DNA of 64,000 nucleotides from Macrothele yani. Taxonomy: Eukaryota > Arthropoda > Arachnida > Araneae > Macrothelidae. Positions 41,695 to 52,009 of the stretch are shown one piece after another. Positions within the stretch are counted from its first letter, which is position 1. The number at the start of each line of letters is the position of its first letter. Made by a program: the position numbers and the translations under genes. The stretch spans positions 23,127,001-23,191,000 of the forward strand of contig CM077011.1 in assembly GCA_039090855.1 (NCBI GenBank), read 5' to 3'. Under the pieces are notes generated by a model. It searched no databases, was not told the DNA's origin, and worked only from the letters and a program-made list of their open reading frames with translations.

Positions 41695-43756
41695 TACAAG
41701 TTAGTAAAATCATGCAATGCATTGATTATAATACGCTTTCCAACATTACAGAAATCATTACTCAGGTTATCACTCAAGTTATGAGAATAATGTCTCTGGA
41801 ATAAATCTCGGGCCTGTGACCTGACCTTTGATCCCATTTCGATGATATTCAACGGAACCGGCTTGGTATATCTCCGAAATAACATGATAAAGTTTTGTCG
41901 CAATCGAAGTATTTTTACGTAAGTTATGATGCATAAGGTCTACGGAATAGATCCCGCTCCTGTGTCCTAACATTTGACCCCATTTCGCCCATTTTCAATA
42001 AGGTTTGTCGCCAGGTGGTCCCCTACCACATACTAAAATTTCATCGAAATCGAACCTTTTTTACGTTAGTTATGGCACATAACAACAGTGGAATGGATCC
42101 CTCTCCTATGAACTGACCTTTGACCCCATTTCGTTCACTTTAAAAAGGGTTTCTTCCCAGGTGATCCCCTACCAGATACTAAAACTTCATCGAAATCCAA
42201 CGGTTGTTACGCGAGTTATCGTGCTGACAGACATACGCACACAACGCGTGACGTAATGAGGCAGGTGGGAAATAGCGACCATCTGCCCGCCGCAAAATTG
42301 TGACGTCATAAATATTTAAAGGATCCACACACAACGCGTGACGTAAAGAGACAGATTGCGTGACCGCGCGCCAACATTCTCAAACGCGAGTTGTGACGTC
42401 ATAAGATTTCTAAACATTGGTAACATTAATGGAACAACGCCATCACTAAAAGCGTTATAATTTGGGGTGGTTATTTAACCCACTAAACGAATTCTTCTAA
42501 AGTCAAGATCAAGCTAAATCGATTTCTAGTACCAGAAAACGGTAGGTTAACGACTTTCATCAAAATTCTTAGAGCCGTTTTTAAAATAAAATGTACATAC
42601 ATACATACAAGAATTGCTACTTTAAGGTGGACGTCAAGTAACTTTGCTTCCTATACTTCCAATGGAAAAATTTTGTACACATTTGGAAAAATTTCAATGG
42701 AAAAATTTCGTTCCCAAGGATGAAAATTTGAATATCGATTAAAATATCTTCATTTTATAACTTGCAATACTTAATATTTTCTAAAACATAACCATAATTA
42801 TGTAATTCAACATTTGTTTGTCTACTGACGTCATGAAAATACAGGTCGCGCCATCTTTTTTCTGGACAATTAATGCGTTTACAAGGATGAAAATTTGAAC
42901 ATCGATTAAAATAGCTTCATTTCATAACTTTGAATACTTAATATTTTCTAAACCATAACCGTAATTATGCAATCCAACATTTTTTTGTCCCCTGACGTCA
43001 TCAAAGTACAGGTCGCGCCATCTTTTCTCTGGTTTCAACACCACCAAAGGAAAAGTTATTGATATTTATTATAATTATGGTTATGTTTTAGAAAATATTA
43101 AGTTCTCCAAGTTATAATATGAAGTTATTTTAATCGATGTTCAAATTTTCATCCTTGGGAACACATTAATTGTGAAGGAAATGTGTACAAAAGTTTTTCC
43201 ATTGGAAGTACAGGAAGCAAAATTACTTGACGTCCACCTTAATAATATGGGATAAGGACAATGGAATGGATCGCAATCCTATGTTCTGACCTTTGAACAC
43301 ATTTCGTCCATTTTCAATAGGGTTTGTTCCCAGATGGTCCCCTACTACATACTGAAATGTCATCGAAATCGAAATATTTTTACGCACGTTATGACGCATA
43401 AGGGCAATGAAATGCATCCCGATCTTATGTCCTGACCTTTGACCCCACTACACCCATTTTGAATAGGTTTCGTCCCCAGGTGCTCTCCTACCACATAGCA
43501 AACTTTCATTGAAATCGAATCATATTGGCGCAAGTTATGGACGCATAAGGGTAATGGAATGATCCCGCTCCTACGTCGTGACCTTTGACCCCATTAGTCC
43601 CATTTTCAATAGGGTTCGTCCTCGGGTGGTCCCCTACCACATACTAAAATTTCATCGAAATCGACCCATTTTTACGCCATGTCTCGTGCGGACAGACGGA
43701 CGGACAAATCTGGAGCATATACGCTTCTTCAACCTACGGTTGCAAAGCGTAAAAAA
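41695..43756 (+). repeat. Composite repeat S, long copy 2
   Basis: Same order as the copy at 32230-34192: ACAAGTTAGTAAAATCATGC start, 146-bp monomers, a centre with CACACAACGCGTGACGTAAT twice, the TTAA-flanked element (42626-43238) at the matching point, more monomers and the GACGGACGGACAAATCTGGA end with CGCTTCTTCAACCTACGGTT. Confidence 0.85.
42626..43238. mobile_element. TTAA-flanked TIR element, copy 3
   Basis: TTAA at 42622-42625 and 43239-43242. The ends GGTGGACGTCAAGTAACTTT and the inverted partner ATTACTTGACGTCCACC are well matched. The interior has one extra tandem block compared with copy 2 (TCTGGACAATTAATGCG then TTTACAAGGATGAAAATTTG), like copy 1. Confidence 0.9.
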
Positions 43757-44394
43757 GCGTGATTTCAACTGCTAACGGACTTATATTTTTGAATTGTTTT
43801 ACGTGTTTCTTTGGTTAACGCATCTGGTAAAAGTAAAATCCGTTGTGGCATATAGAGCGCGGATTTTTTTAGAAAATCAAGGTGCCGCATTTTTTTTAAA
43901 TCGGTGTATTATCGTCATCGGTATATTATTCGCAGATCCGAAATACATAAAATGTTTAACAGATAATCCGCGGATTATACGAGGAAAATTGCAGTACTTA
44001 TTTTATTAGTCACATGACTTCCTATCAAACGAAGATTTTTGTACATGCAATTGTCAGTCTTCAATTCATCATTATTATCAACATAAGATCAAAGTATTCG
44101 TCATGAAGCTGAATTCATGTTGATCATTAAAATTCTAGAATTCATCTTCTGTTATATCTGTGCATAAATTTCTGGCTCGCCATGTAATGAGCTGTAAACG
44201 CAAAAAAAGAGCTGAATTTTTTTCAGATTTTTGTGTTTTGAGAGTAAGCTGCCAAACCTTCACCGAACAGCCCGTGTCGGAGGGCAGTCCACACCTGTGG
44301 TTCTTTGAGCTTAGACATTGCAACAGCCAAGGTGCATATTTGTCATCATTTGTTGTATATGCTTAATCTCAGGTAAACTGCCGAAGAAGCACAA
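43757..44394. other. Stretch with nothing recognised
   Basis: AT-rich, short ORFs only. Confidence 0.45.
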
Positions 44395-45225
44395 TAGGGA
44401 CTTGTACGGGATACAGTGAGAAAGATGAAGGTTCTAGCACGTGCCTTGAGTGCTTTGTAAAGTTCAAAAATAATGATTGTATGGTGGAGGACGATCAGCG
44501 AAGCAAACGGCCGAAGGAGATGCAGAGCACGAACTTACACACTCCTCTGGTCGAAGATGCCGCATAGCCGCTCATGGAACTAAAAATAGTGTTAATCGTG
44601 AATCAGTCGACCATGTGTCTCAGTTGCATGTCGTTAGAAAGACTCAAAAAGTAGAAAAGTGGATCCCACAGGAACTCACCCAGCCCACTATTCATTTAGA
44701 GGCTGAACATATGCGCTTCATTGCTAGCAAGACATCGGTAAAGAACTTCCTGAGTAAAATCATTAGGGGAGATGAAAAATGGGGTTACTAACAACCCGTA
44801 AAGCAAAAGGTCATGAGTCGACTCCAACGAGAACGAGAACAACACCCCAGCATAACAGCTAGGGTAATAAAGGTCTTTAAATCTGGTGGAACATGCATGG
44901 TGCGGTGTATCATGAAACGAACCTATCAGGTACAACAGTGACTGCGGAATACTATAATCGTCAGCTAGTGATTTTGAACAAGGATTCGCAAAGAAAATGG
45001 CCATTTCGAGACAAGTTCGTGTGAAGGTAGTGCTGTTGCATAATAATACACGTCCCCAGTCGGCTTCAGCACTCCAGGAAACCATAATTCACAGAGGTGG
45101 TAGGTTCTCCCTAATGTGGCGTACTCTGTATCGATGTCTACATTTATGCTATCACTCTAATACCCAGTCATGTGTCGTTTCGAACAACTGCGTAGATTTT
45201 ATCCAGATGGTGTTTTGTTTTTGAA
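44395..45225 (+). pseudogene. mariner-type transposase pseudogene, strongly decayed
   Basis: Over shifting frames: FKNNDCMVEDDQRSKRPKEM (the mariner LEDxxRSGRP region), VEKWIPQELTQPTIHLEAEH, KIIRGDEKWGY (first catalytic aspartate, GDE) and VKVVLLHNNTRPQSASALQE. In the last block relatives have HDN; here D is N, so the second catalytic aspartate is lost. The third is not recognisable. No TIR pair was identified. Confidence 0.7.
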
Positions 45226-45940
45226 GTGCTAAGACGTCCCGGACGTACGTCGTCTTCTGCGTCCTCTCGGCCGTTACTGAACCTTAAATTTCCCTCAAAC
45301 GCACGCGCACGTGACATACATCTTTCCACACATTTATATGGCATATGAAATCCTTTCGTATGTGCTCTTTTTTATTTCATCAGAAATTTCACATTTATCC
45401 GTTGGGGAATTCACAGCATTTTTCCTAAGCGCGACAACCAAGACGTCTACCTTCATTGATACTTGCCACCAAACGAATGCAGAGCGTTATGTGAAGTTTG
45501 CATTTCCGGTATTGGACAGTTCAAGGTCACTGGCTTTCCACTCACTTTCGACCTGTACCACGATTTTTTATGCGTCAATTCGTCGCGTTCCCAAAGTTTA
45601 GCTACTTACAAACCGAATGCCGGAAGTCGTACGATATCGGTTTGTCTTTTCTCTCTTTCTTTCTCCCTCAAGAATTATACTTAAGCTGCGAAATGTTGAT
45701 CTGCCAATTTTTCTTTCTCAAGGGCGTAATGAACTGCATAGGATTTCACACATCATTCCTTCCGTCCTTGCCCACCTCAGCTTCTCTGCTTGTCCGTCCG
45801 CAGAAAAAATAGTTCTGTTTCTAACAGCAAGTGAAACAATCGTTCTGTGAACGAAAGATACAGACATACGTAAAAGATTTTTGATGTCTGTCCTTACGTA
45901 TAGTCCGTTTGTCCGCTGTTGATGCATTTAACTCTGGCTT
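45226..45940. other. Stretch with nothing recognised
   Basis: Overlapping short ORFs up to 104 codons without any motif I know. Confidence 0.4.
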
Positions 45941-46066
45941 TCAATAACGGCGTAAAAGTATCCAAACAGCAAGTTTATCCACCTCCATTCTTTAGTATAC
46001 TGTTCAATAACGGCGTAAACGTATTCAAACAGCACGTTTATCGACCTCCATTCTTTAGTATACTGA
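45941..46066. repeat. 63-bp tandem duplication
   Basis: TCAATAACGGCGTAAAAGTA then TCCAAACAGC (45941) is repeated with four or five changes from 46004 to 46066. Both units end CCATTCTTTAGTATACTG. Confidence 0.9.
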
Positions 46067-46700
46067 TTACGCAAAGTTTCTCCGATCCAAACGAACGTCA
46101 TCAGCCTCGTGCGTTCTTCACAATCGCGGAATCCAATCAACGCGAACGCGCGTTACGCGCAGGAATTAAAGCCCAACAATAGTTGTAGCTCACAACTTAA
46201 CGAAATTTTGACTCACACTTGTAAACAAATTATATTTTTTGCGCTGGATGCATACAATGCTGAATTGCAATTTCTCGTGCTTTGAATCATTTTGGATAAC
46301 TTTCAGATGTTCATGATGGAGATTGTGTTCAGGTGCAGGTGTTTTGAATTTTTTTGTGTTGGAAAGAATGTTCGTCAACTATGCCTGTTAAAGTGCAAAA
46401 CAGCCAATGATCGAAGCAGGACCGTAACTTAGGGGTAGGGGTGAGCTTAAGAATCCCCTGAGAAATGTTCAAAGGACATGTTAGAAATTAACACATAGCA
46501 TTCTTGAAAAAAGAAAATACATGTAGGCTCAGTGCTAATTGAGCTGTCACTTTGGAACGTAGGACTACGACTTGAAAATCGGAGACTTAAAATGAGCTAG
46601 TCGAGTATGGTTTCAAGGCGTTTATTTAATTTGTTATAGCCAACACACGTCTGTGATATGAAAAGCAGTTTATATATTTTTTACAAATAATACTGGATAC
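46067..46700. other. Stretch with nothing recognised
   Basis: No gene or repeat recognised. Confidence 0.45.
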
Positions 46701-46860
46701 ATTGCAATCAAAAAGCAGAGATCTGGGGTTCGATCCGAGGAGTGTCTGATGTACAATTTTTTCAGTTGCTATTCGTTGTTTATAAAAATAACGTGGACAG
46801 AGCGATGACATTGTATATTTACATTATATCTACGTATTTAAAATATATTCACCATTTCTA
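46701..46860 (+). repeat. Repeat D, copy 1 (5'-truncated)
   Basis: Shares GGGGTTCGATCC, TCAGTTGCTATTC, AAAAATAACGTGGACAGAGC and GTATTTAAAATATATTCAC with copy 2 at 47005-47190. It starts inside the tRNA-like B-box region, so the A-box part is absent. Confidence 0.8.
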
Positions 46861-47004
46861 CCGCCCTTTAGATTTTTCAGCTGTAATTAAACAGTTTGCT
46901 TTGTTGAATGCCACTAGATGGCGACACATCAGTTGCTGAGCCCATCAATATGGATTTGTGAAGTCAGATGCTGACTGATAAACCACGAATGACGCTGGGA
47001 ATTG
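46861..47004. other. Link between the two repeat D copies
   Basis: About 145 bp without a recognised feature; it keeps the two copies in direct orientation about 300 bp apart. Confidence 0.5.
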
Positions 47005-47190
47005 TTGGCACCGTAGCGTAAAGCGAACGCACTCGGCTAGTTATCGAGAGATTCGGGGTTCGATCCCAGCGGTGTCCGATGTACTATTTTTCAGTTGCTA
47101 TTCTTTGTTTATAAAAATAACGTGGACAGAGCGATGACATGGTATATTTACATTATCTCCACGTATTTAAAATATATTCACATAGCAGAT
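47005..47190 (+). repeat. Repeat D, copy 2, tRNA-like head present
   Basis: Head GGCACCGTAGCGTAAAGCGA (A-box region) and B box GGGGTTCGATCCC, with GGCACC able to pair with GGTGTCC. The body is as in copy 1. Probably another tRNA-derived SINE family. Confidence 0.65.
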
Positions 47191-48639
47191 CGATGCACGA
47201 ATTACCCAACGTGGTGCCCTGTCTTTTTGGGCTTCTAACATTCTTAATCACTTGCCTCTCGTGTTGATTTTCTTCACTTTTGCTTGCGTTAATTCTTTGA
47301 ATCCGCGGCATTGTCGAAAACTTTAACCCGTTTGCAAGGAAACATTTTTTTTTTAATTTTAGATTAAACCACTGCTATCTGTTCTTCAGATATTTGAATA
47401 GATCTCGTCGAGAGCTTTAAAATGTTACCACGCACAGTCGTGTTGCGCTCACGGTTGTGGAGATAAACCGAGTCAAACGCGGTGGCACCCCCAGAAATAT
47501 TGCATCATTTCCCCCGCGCACAGGAGGCAAAGGGAGCATCATGCGCGCGTTGTATTACGCAGTACGCGAATTGGACTCCATGCTGTTTACGAATATGGTA
47601 ACACGATTAGTATGCGGCATGTATTTTTATCGCTATAATTATTTTATTTGGGAAGTACCTTTGATACAAGGGGTTGGCCGTACGTCGTCCCATACTATCC
47701 GTGGAGTTAGACGTAGTCCTATGTTAAAAATCAACGAAAGAGAATTGAATATCACACTAATGGATTATATATATGTCGATCAGACTGAGAGAGAAAGCAG
47801 GTAAGCCAAGTGCTTCAAGATCATGTCCTTGGAGCCACCAATATAGAAACTGGTAGATTTAAAACACTGAATTGTACTTATTGCTTTTTAAAAAAACAAT
47901 ACAATTTCTAGATCATTTTATCTACCTCACTTCCATGATAAACTATTGCAATCGAATACTGTATTTCCGTTTATTTCTCAGAACTCATTACGAATATTTA
48001 TTTTTCAATTGCTCTTGCGTTCAGTGGATAGTAAAAAGATCTAATCTTCCTATCATTGGATTTTTATTTAACACAAAGCACTTTTCTTGAATTGCATCTC
48101 AAATTAAAACGCATGTTTAACTGTCTATACCTGCAGCATTGAATATCTTACGCAGTGCATTTTGAAGCTAGCACAAACAGAGCCCTAAAATAAAGAAATT
48201 TTAGTGTATGACGCTGTGGCGTGGGAAAATGAATATGGTCAGTAAGTATAAGCCACTACATTTCAAAGACGGTGCCTTTTTTAGGAGCATTACTTTGACG
48301 GAAGACAAAGAAGTAAATGTTGCAAGTTAATTAATGATTTGTTGCATCAAATAAACAGTCACCTGATTTTCTACCTAAATTGTCAAATATATTAAAATTT
48401 TGTCCCTATTAAACTGTTATTCAGAAGGTGAGCCCAAAGATTTGCAATATTTGGATCACTTTATATCTCCATACGTACCTTTACGACGAAAGCTGACAAG
48501 CGTTTAACACTTTAACGACCATAACGCCAAAAACGCCCGTACATACAAACGACCATAGCTGCCCGAAACGCCTGTCTAGAGTGAGTCAGATTTCCTGTCC
48601 TTACCTGTTCTTTAGTTTGCACGACCTATGAGGGATCAG
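47191..48639. other. 1.4-kb stretch with nothing recognised
   Basis: One 115-codon ORF at 47457-47804 has no motif I know and no supporting context. Near 48510-48780 TAACGACCATAACGCC words occur in both orientations. Confidence 0.4.
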
Positions 48640-49830
48640 CAGGAGTCACCGTCAGCCACCATTGTTGTTACTAAACAAAGAAGTGAAACAACTGACAGTT
48701 TCGGGCGTTATGGTACTTAGAGTGATACTAGATTTTAGAGTCATGGTCGTTATACGCCATCGTATTGCTCCCTTTTTAGCCATCTGTCTACCAGTTCTTC
48801 GATTCAGCGGGGTACCGGTTCGAGGAGAAAAACTCCTTCACCCCAGCTGCCACCTCCTCCTGGTTGTTGAAGTGCCGCCCGTGAACAAAGTGGGTCATGG
48901 ACTGCAACAAGTAATAATCCGACGGGGCAAGATCCGGACGATATGCTGGATGTGGCACCAGTTCGATAACTTCAAGTTCCTGGAGTTTTGTCCGGGTAGT
49001 TCGCGCGGTATAAGGCCGAGCGTTGTCCTGCTGTAGGAGAGCATGCTTTCTGTTCACCAGTGCTGGGTGCTTCTCCTCCAAAACGGCATATATCCGCTCC
49101 AGCTGTTTAGAGTAGAGGTTGACGTTGATGGTTCGACCGTCTGGAACAAATTCGTAATGGATTATCCCCTCGAAATCCCACCAGACGTAGAGCATCACCT
49201 TGTGCTGAAAGCGTCCACGTTTGGCAACAGGTTCAGAACGCTGTCCCGGGCTCAACCACTGCCGTTGTGTGTTAAGATTACGGAAATAGACCCACGTTTC
49301 GTCTCACGTAACAATTCTCTTGATGAAACGTACACCACGCGGGTTTTCTGGGAGTTTCGTGCACACGTCCACTCGGCGGTTTGCTTCAGTTGGCGTCAGT
49401 TCTTGAGGGACAATACGACAGCTCTTGTAAACCTAGCCGAGGTCCTGAAGATGACGAACCACGGTGGTCTGTGATATGCCCAGCTCGCCTCATAATCTCC
49501 GAGTGCTGGTTATCCGATTTGAACTCTACGGCCTGGCGCACGGTCTCCGAATCCACGGTTCGCGGCTTACCTGACCTTGGCTGATCGTTGAGGTTTCTGT
49601 CACCTGAGACAAATTTCTTGAACCATCTGTTTGCGGTGCTGTGGACCTCGAAACCTTCCCCTTTCGCATGACAAATGATTCGTGTTGCTTGAGAAGCGTT
49701 ATGGCCGAGTTTAAAGTCGTAAAGCAAAAGTTCCGTAATTAGCGGGTTGTGGCTATTCAACTTTTGGGTGCCCCAACCACTGACAGAACGACGACATGCA
49801 ATGCTGTTCACACCAACGACTACCACTTTA
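48640..49830 (-). pseudogene. mariner-type transposase pseudogene (SETMAR-related branch)
   Basis: Read on the minus strand from about 49826. ITELLLYDFKLGHNASQATR begins the first helix-turn-helix; NRWFKKFVSGDRNLNDQPRS and GKPRTVD is the mariner linker. IVT-stop-DETWVYFRN holds the first aspartate. MSPGQRSEPVAKRGRFQHKV, LLQQDNARPYTARTTRTK holds the second, and HPAYRPDLAPSDYYLLQSM the third. All three aspartates survive, with 35 residues between the last two by my count. At least one frameshift (about 49500) and a stop at about 49300 kill it, and the C-terminus is frayed. No TIRs identified; the minus-strand end is approximate. Confidence 0.85.
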
Positions 49831-49961
49831 TATCAATTTCGAGTGACTGCAGTGCGCGATTTGAACTACCTTAAACACCTGACGTACCCGCCACAGCACA
49901 TGCGTTTATGCAAATATTGCAAAACCTTCGACTCATCTGCTCTGTGCATACTGTATATACA

Positions 49962-49999
<38 letters not shown>
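49831..49999. repeat. Spacer ending in a (TA)n tract
   Basis: (TA)n of about 40 bp at 49958-49999 immediately precedes the truncated RTE copy. The rest is unrecognised. Confidence 0.8.
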
Positions 50000-50004
<5 letters not shown>

Positions 50005-51010
50005 TCTGAAAACCTGCGGTATTGAAGATGCATACATTAATATTATTAATAACATCTATGAAAATGCAAGTGCAAAGATTAGGCTGTTTGAAAATGCAAC
50101 ACACGTAAAAATTGGAAAGGGAGTGAGACAAGGTGACACCATATCTCCGAAGCTCTTTAATGCCACATTGGAGGGTGTTTTTCAGTCGCTGAGCTGGGAA
50201 AACAAGGGGATAAAGATTAATGGAGATTATCTAACCCACCTTCGTTTTGCTGATGACGTAGTCATTTTTGCAACTACCCCATCAGAGCTGCAGAGTATGA
50301 TCCAGGAACTTACTGACAAGAGTAAAGAAGTGGGATTAAAAATGAACTTTCAGAAGACAAAAGTGATGTTCAATGCTTTTACAAGAAATGAAGATTTATC
50401 GATTGATGGAGAAAAGCTGGAGATAACAGACACGTACATTTATCTTGGACAGCAGATATCAAGTGAGGGTCACATTGATGAAGAAATTAATCGGCGTACA
50501 AAACTTGCCTGGAGAGCTTTTGGAAGAAACAGCATAATTTTCAAGAGCAATATGCCATTATGTCTTAAAAGAAGAGTGTTTGATCAATGCATCCTTCCAG
50601 TGCTTACGTATGGTGCAGAGACGTGGACCTTAACTAAAAGAGACATACAAAGGCTGCAGACAACTCGAAGAAGCATGGAGAGGTGCATGCTTGGTATAAC
50701 CAGGAGAGATAAGAAGAGGAACTCGTGGATCCGAAAAATGACGAGAGTGGAAGACATCATGATCAGAGTTAAATCCTTGAAATGGCAATGGGCTGGACAT
50801 ACTGCCAGAAGGACAGACCATAGATGGACAGCCGAAATTTTAGATTGGATTCCAAGGGACAGGAAAAGACCCAGTAAAAGACCACATGGGAGATGGGTGG
50901 ATGAAATTCGTAAATATGCGGGAGTGACATGGAGGAGACTGGCACAAGACAGACCGTTGTGGAGGAAACTTGGGGAGACCTTCGTCCAGCAGTGGATTGA
51001 TAATGGTTGA
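50000..51010 (+). CDS. RTE reverse transcriptase, C-terminal 336 codons, open
   Basis: Copies element RNA at a nicked target. In order: IGKGVRQGDTISPKLFNATL (motif B), HLRFADDVVIFATT (catalytic FADD, about residue 90), GLKMNFQKTKVMFNAF, YLGQQISSEG, then the C-terminal region SLKWQWAGHTARRTDHRWTA and RPLWRKLGETFVQQWIDNG. No stop or frameshift in the whole stretch, so it is recent. The endonuclease and motif A are absent because of 5' truncation. The apparent start codon is internal to the full-length ORF (compare RTE copy 2 at 56330), so it is not a real start. Confidence 0.9.
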
Positions 51011-51040
51011 CAATGATGATGATGATGATGATGATATATA
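50000..51040 (+). mobile_element. RTE-clade LINE, copy 1, 5'-truncated
   Basis: It joins (TA)n on the left inside the reverse-transcriptase codons and ends after the stop with TTGACAATGATGATGATG and an (ATG)n, then TA, tail. The short tandem tail in place of poly-A is typical of RTE elements. Confidence 0.9.
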
Positions 51041-51743
51041 TGTTACGGGCAGAAACCGAAGTCGGACAAATCGCGATCTCCCCGTGCAAATCGCGCTGTG
51101 CCAACTACATAGTTTCGGGGAAAACCCGATTTTCATTTGCATTTCGGGATGTGGCCGGATAAATCGCGAGGTATCCGTTTAACACTGGGCAAATCTCGAA
51201 TTGCTTATCTCTGCAGCTTGTTTTGTTTTTATATATTTCATCGCCAGACTGGCGGAAATAAAGAAATAAGCCTCAGAAGAGCAAGCAGAAAAACATCGCG
51301 TACTGGTGGGCAATTTCTTCATACTTTAGTTTTTATTTTTGTCTTTCTTACACAAGAGACATTTCTTTCGGTAGTTCCTTCATTTTTTAATATTTTTTTT
51401 AAGTTCTTCAGTTAAATGTAATTAAATTGTAATGTTTATATTCAAAGTTTGTTTCGTAATGTTTCAAGTTGTAATCAATCCTTTTTTTTATTTTCATTAT
51501 TTTATGCGTTTTATTTTATATTTCAGTAATTGATTAAAAGCATTTAAAACAAATGCAAACCTAGGATAGTACCTTGAATTGGTTGAAGCTCGATTTTCCT
51601 GAAGACGATCGGTCAGATTTCGATTTGCCCGGGCACACCCCGAAATACCAAGATAAATCGGCCTTTGCCAGAAACTGGTAGGCACATCGCGATTTGCGCG
51701 GGCAGACCGCGATCTCTCTGGAATCCCGAATTTGCCCGTAACA
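51041..51743. mobile_element. Non-autonomous DNA element with about 160-bp inverted ends, TATA flanks
   Basis: The left end TGTTACGGGCAGAAACCGAA and the reverse complement of the right end TGTTACGGGCAAATTCGGGA match, and the similarity continues for about 160 bp with GCAAATCGCG, TTTCGGGG and CCGATAAATCG words repeated in both arms. TATA lies at 51037-51040 and 51744-51747. The interior (about 380 bp) is AT-rich without coding capacity. The superfamily is not clear from the ends. It sits directly on the tail of RTE copy 1. Confidence 0.8.
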
Positions 51744-52009
51744 TATACACCCTTTGATGAAAAAAAAACCAAAAAACAAAAACAAAAGCACCCCGAGAAA
51801 GTCGCTCGATTCCGATGAAACTACGCATGCATATCTATGGTCGAATATGCAGAAAATAAAAAAATAGCGACTAATATATAAATAGTAGCTCGTCACAGCG
51901 CATATGAGCTGCACATCGAGGAGGGAATATCAAGTGCAAAGCTAAGCTCACAAGCAGGGACAATTTCTACAGCGGATAGCGATTGCATCAACCTCCATGG
52001 ACGGCGAGG

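Noticed and set aside
47457..47804. 115-codon ORF as a gene
   Set aside because: No domain, no splice or promoter context, and similar-length ORFs occur by chance here.
50000..51010. Complete reverse-transcriptase gene starting at ATG 50000
   Set aside because: That methionine is internal (TMALKTCGIED in copy 2); the element is 5'-truncated at the (TA)n.
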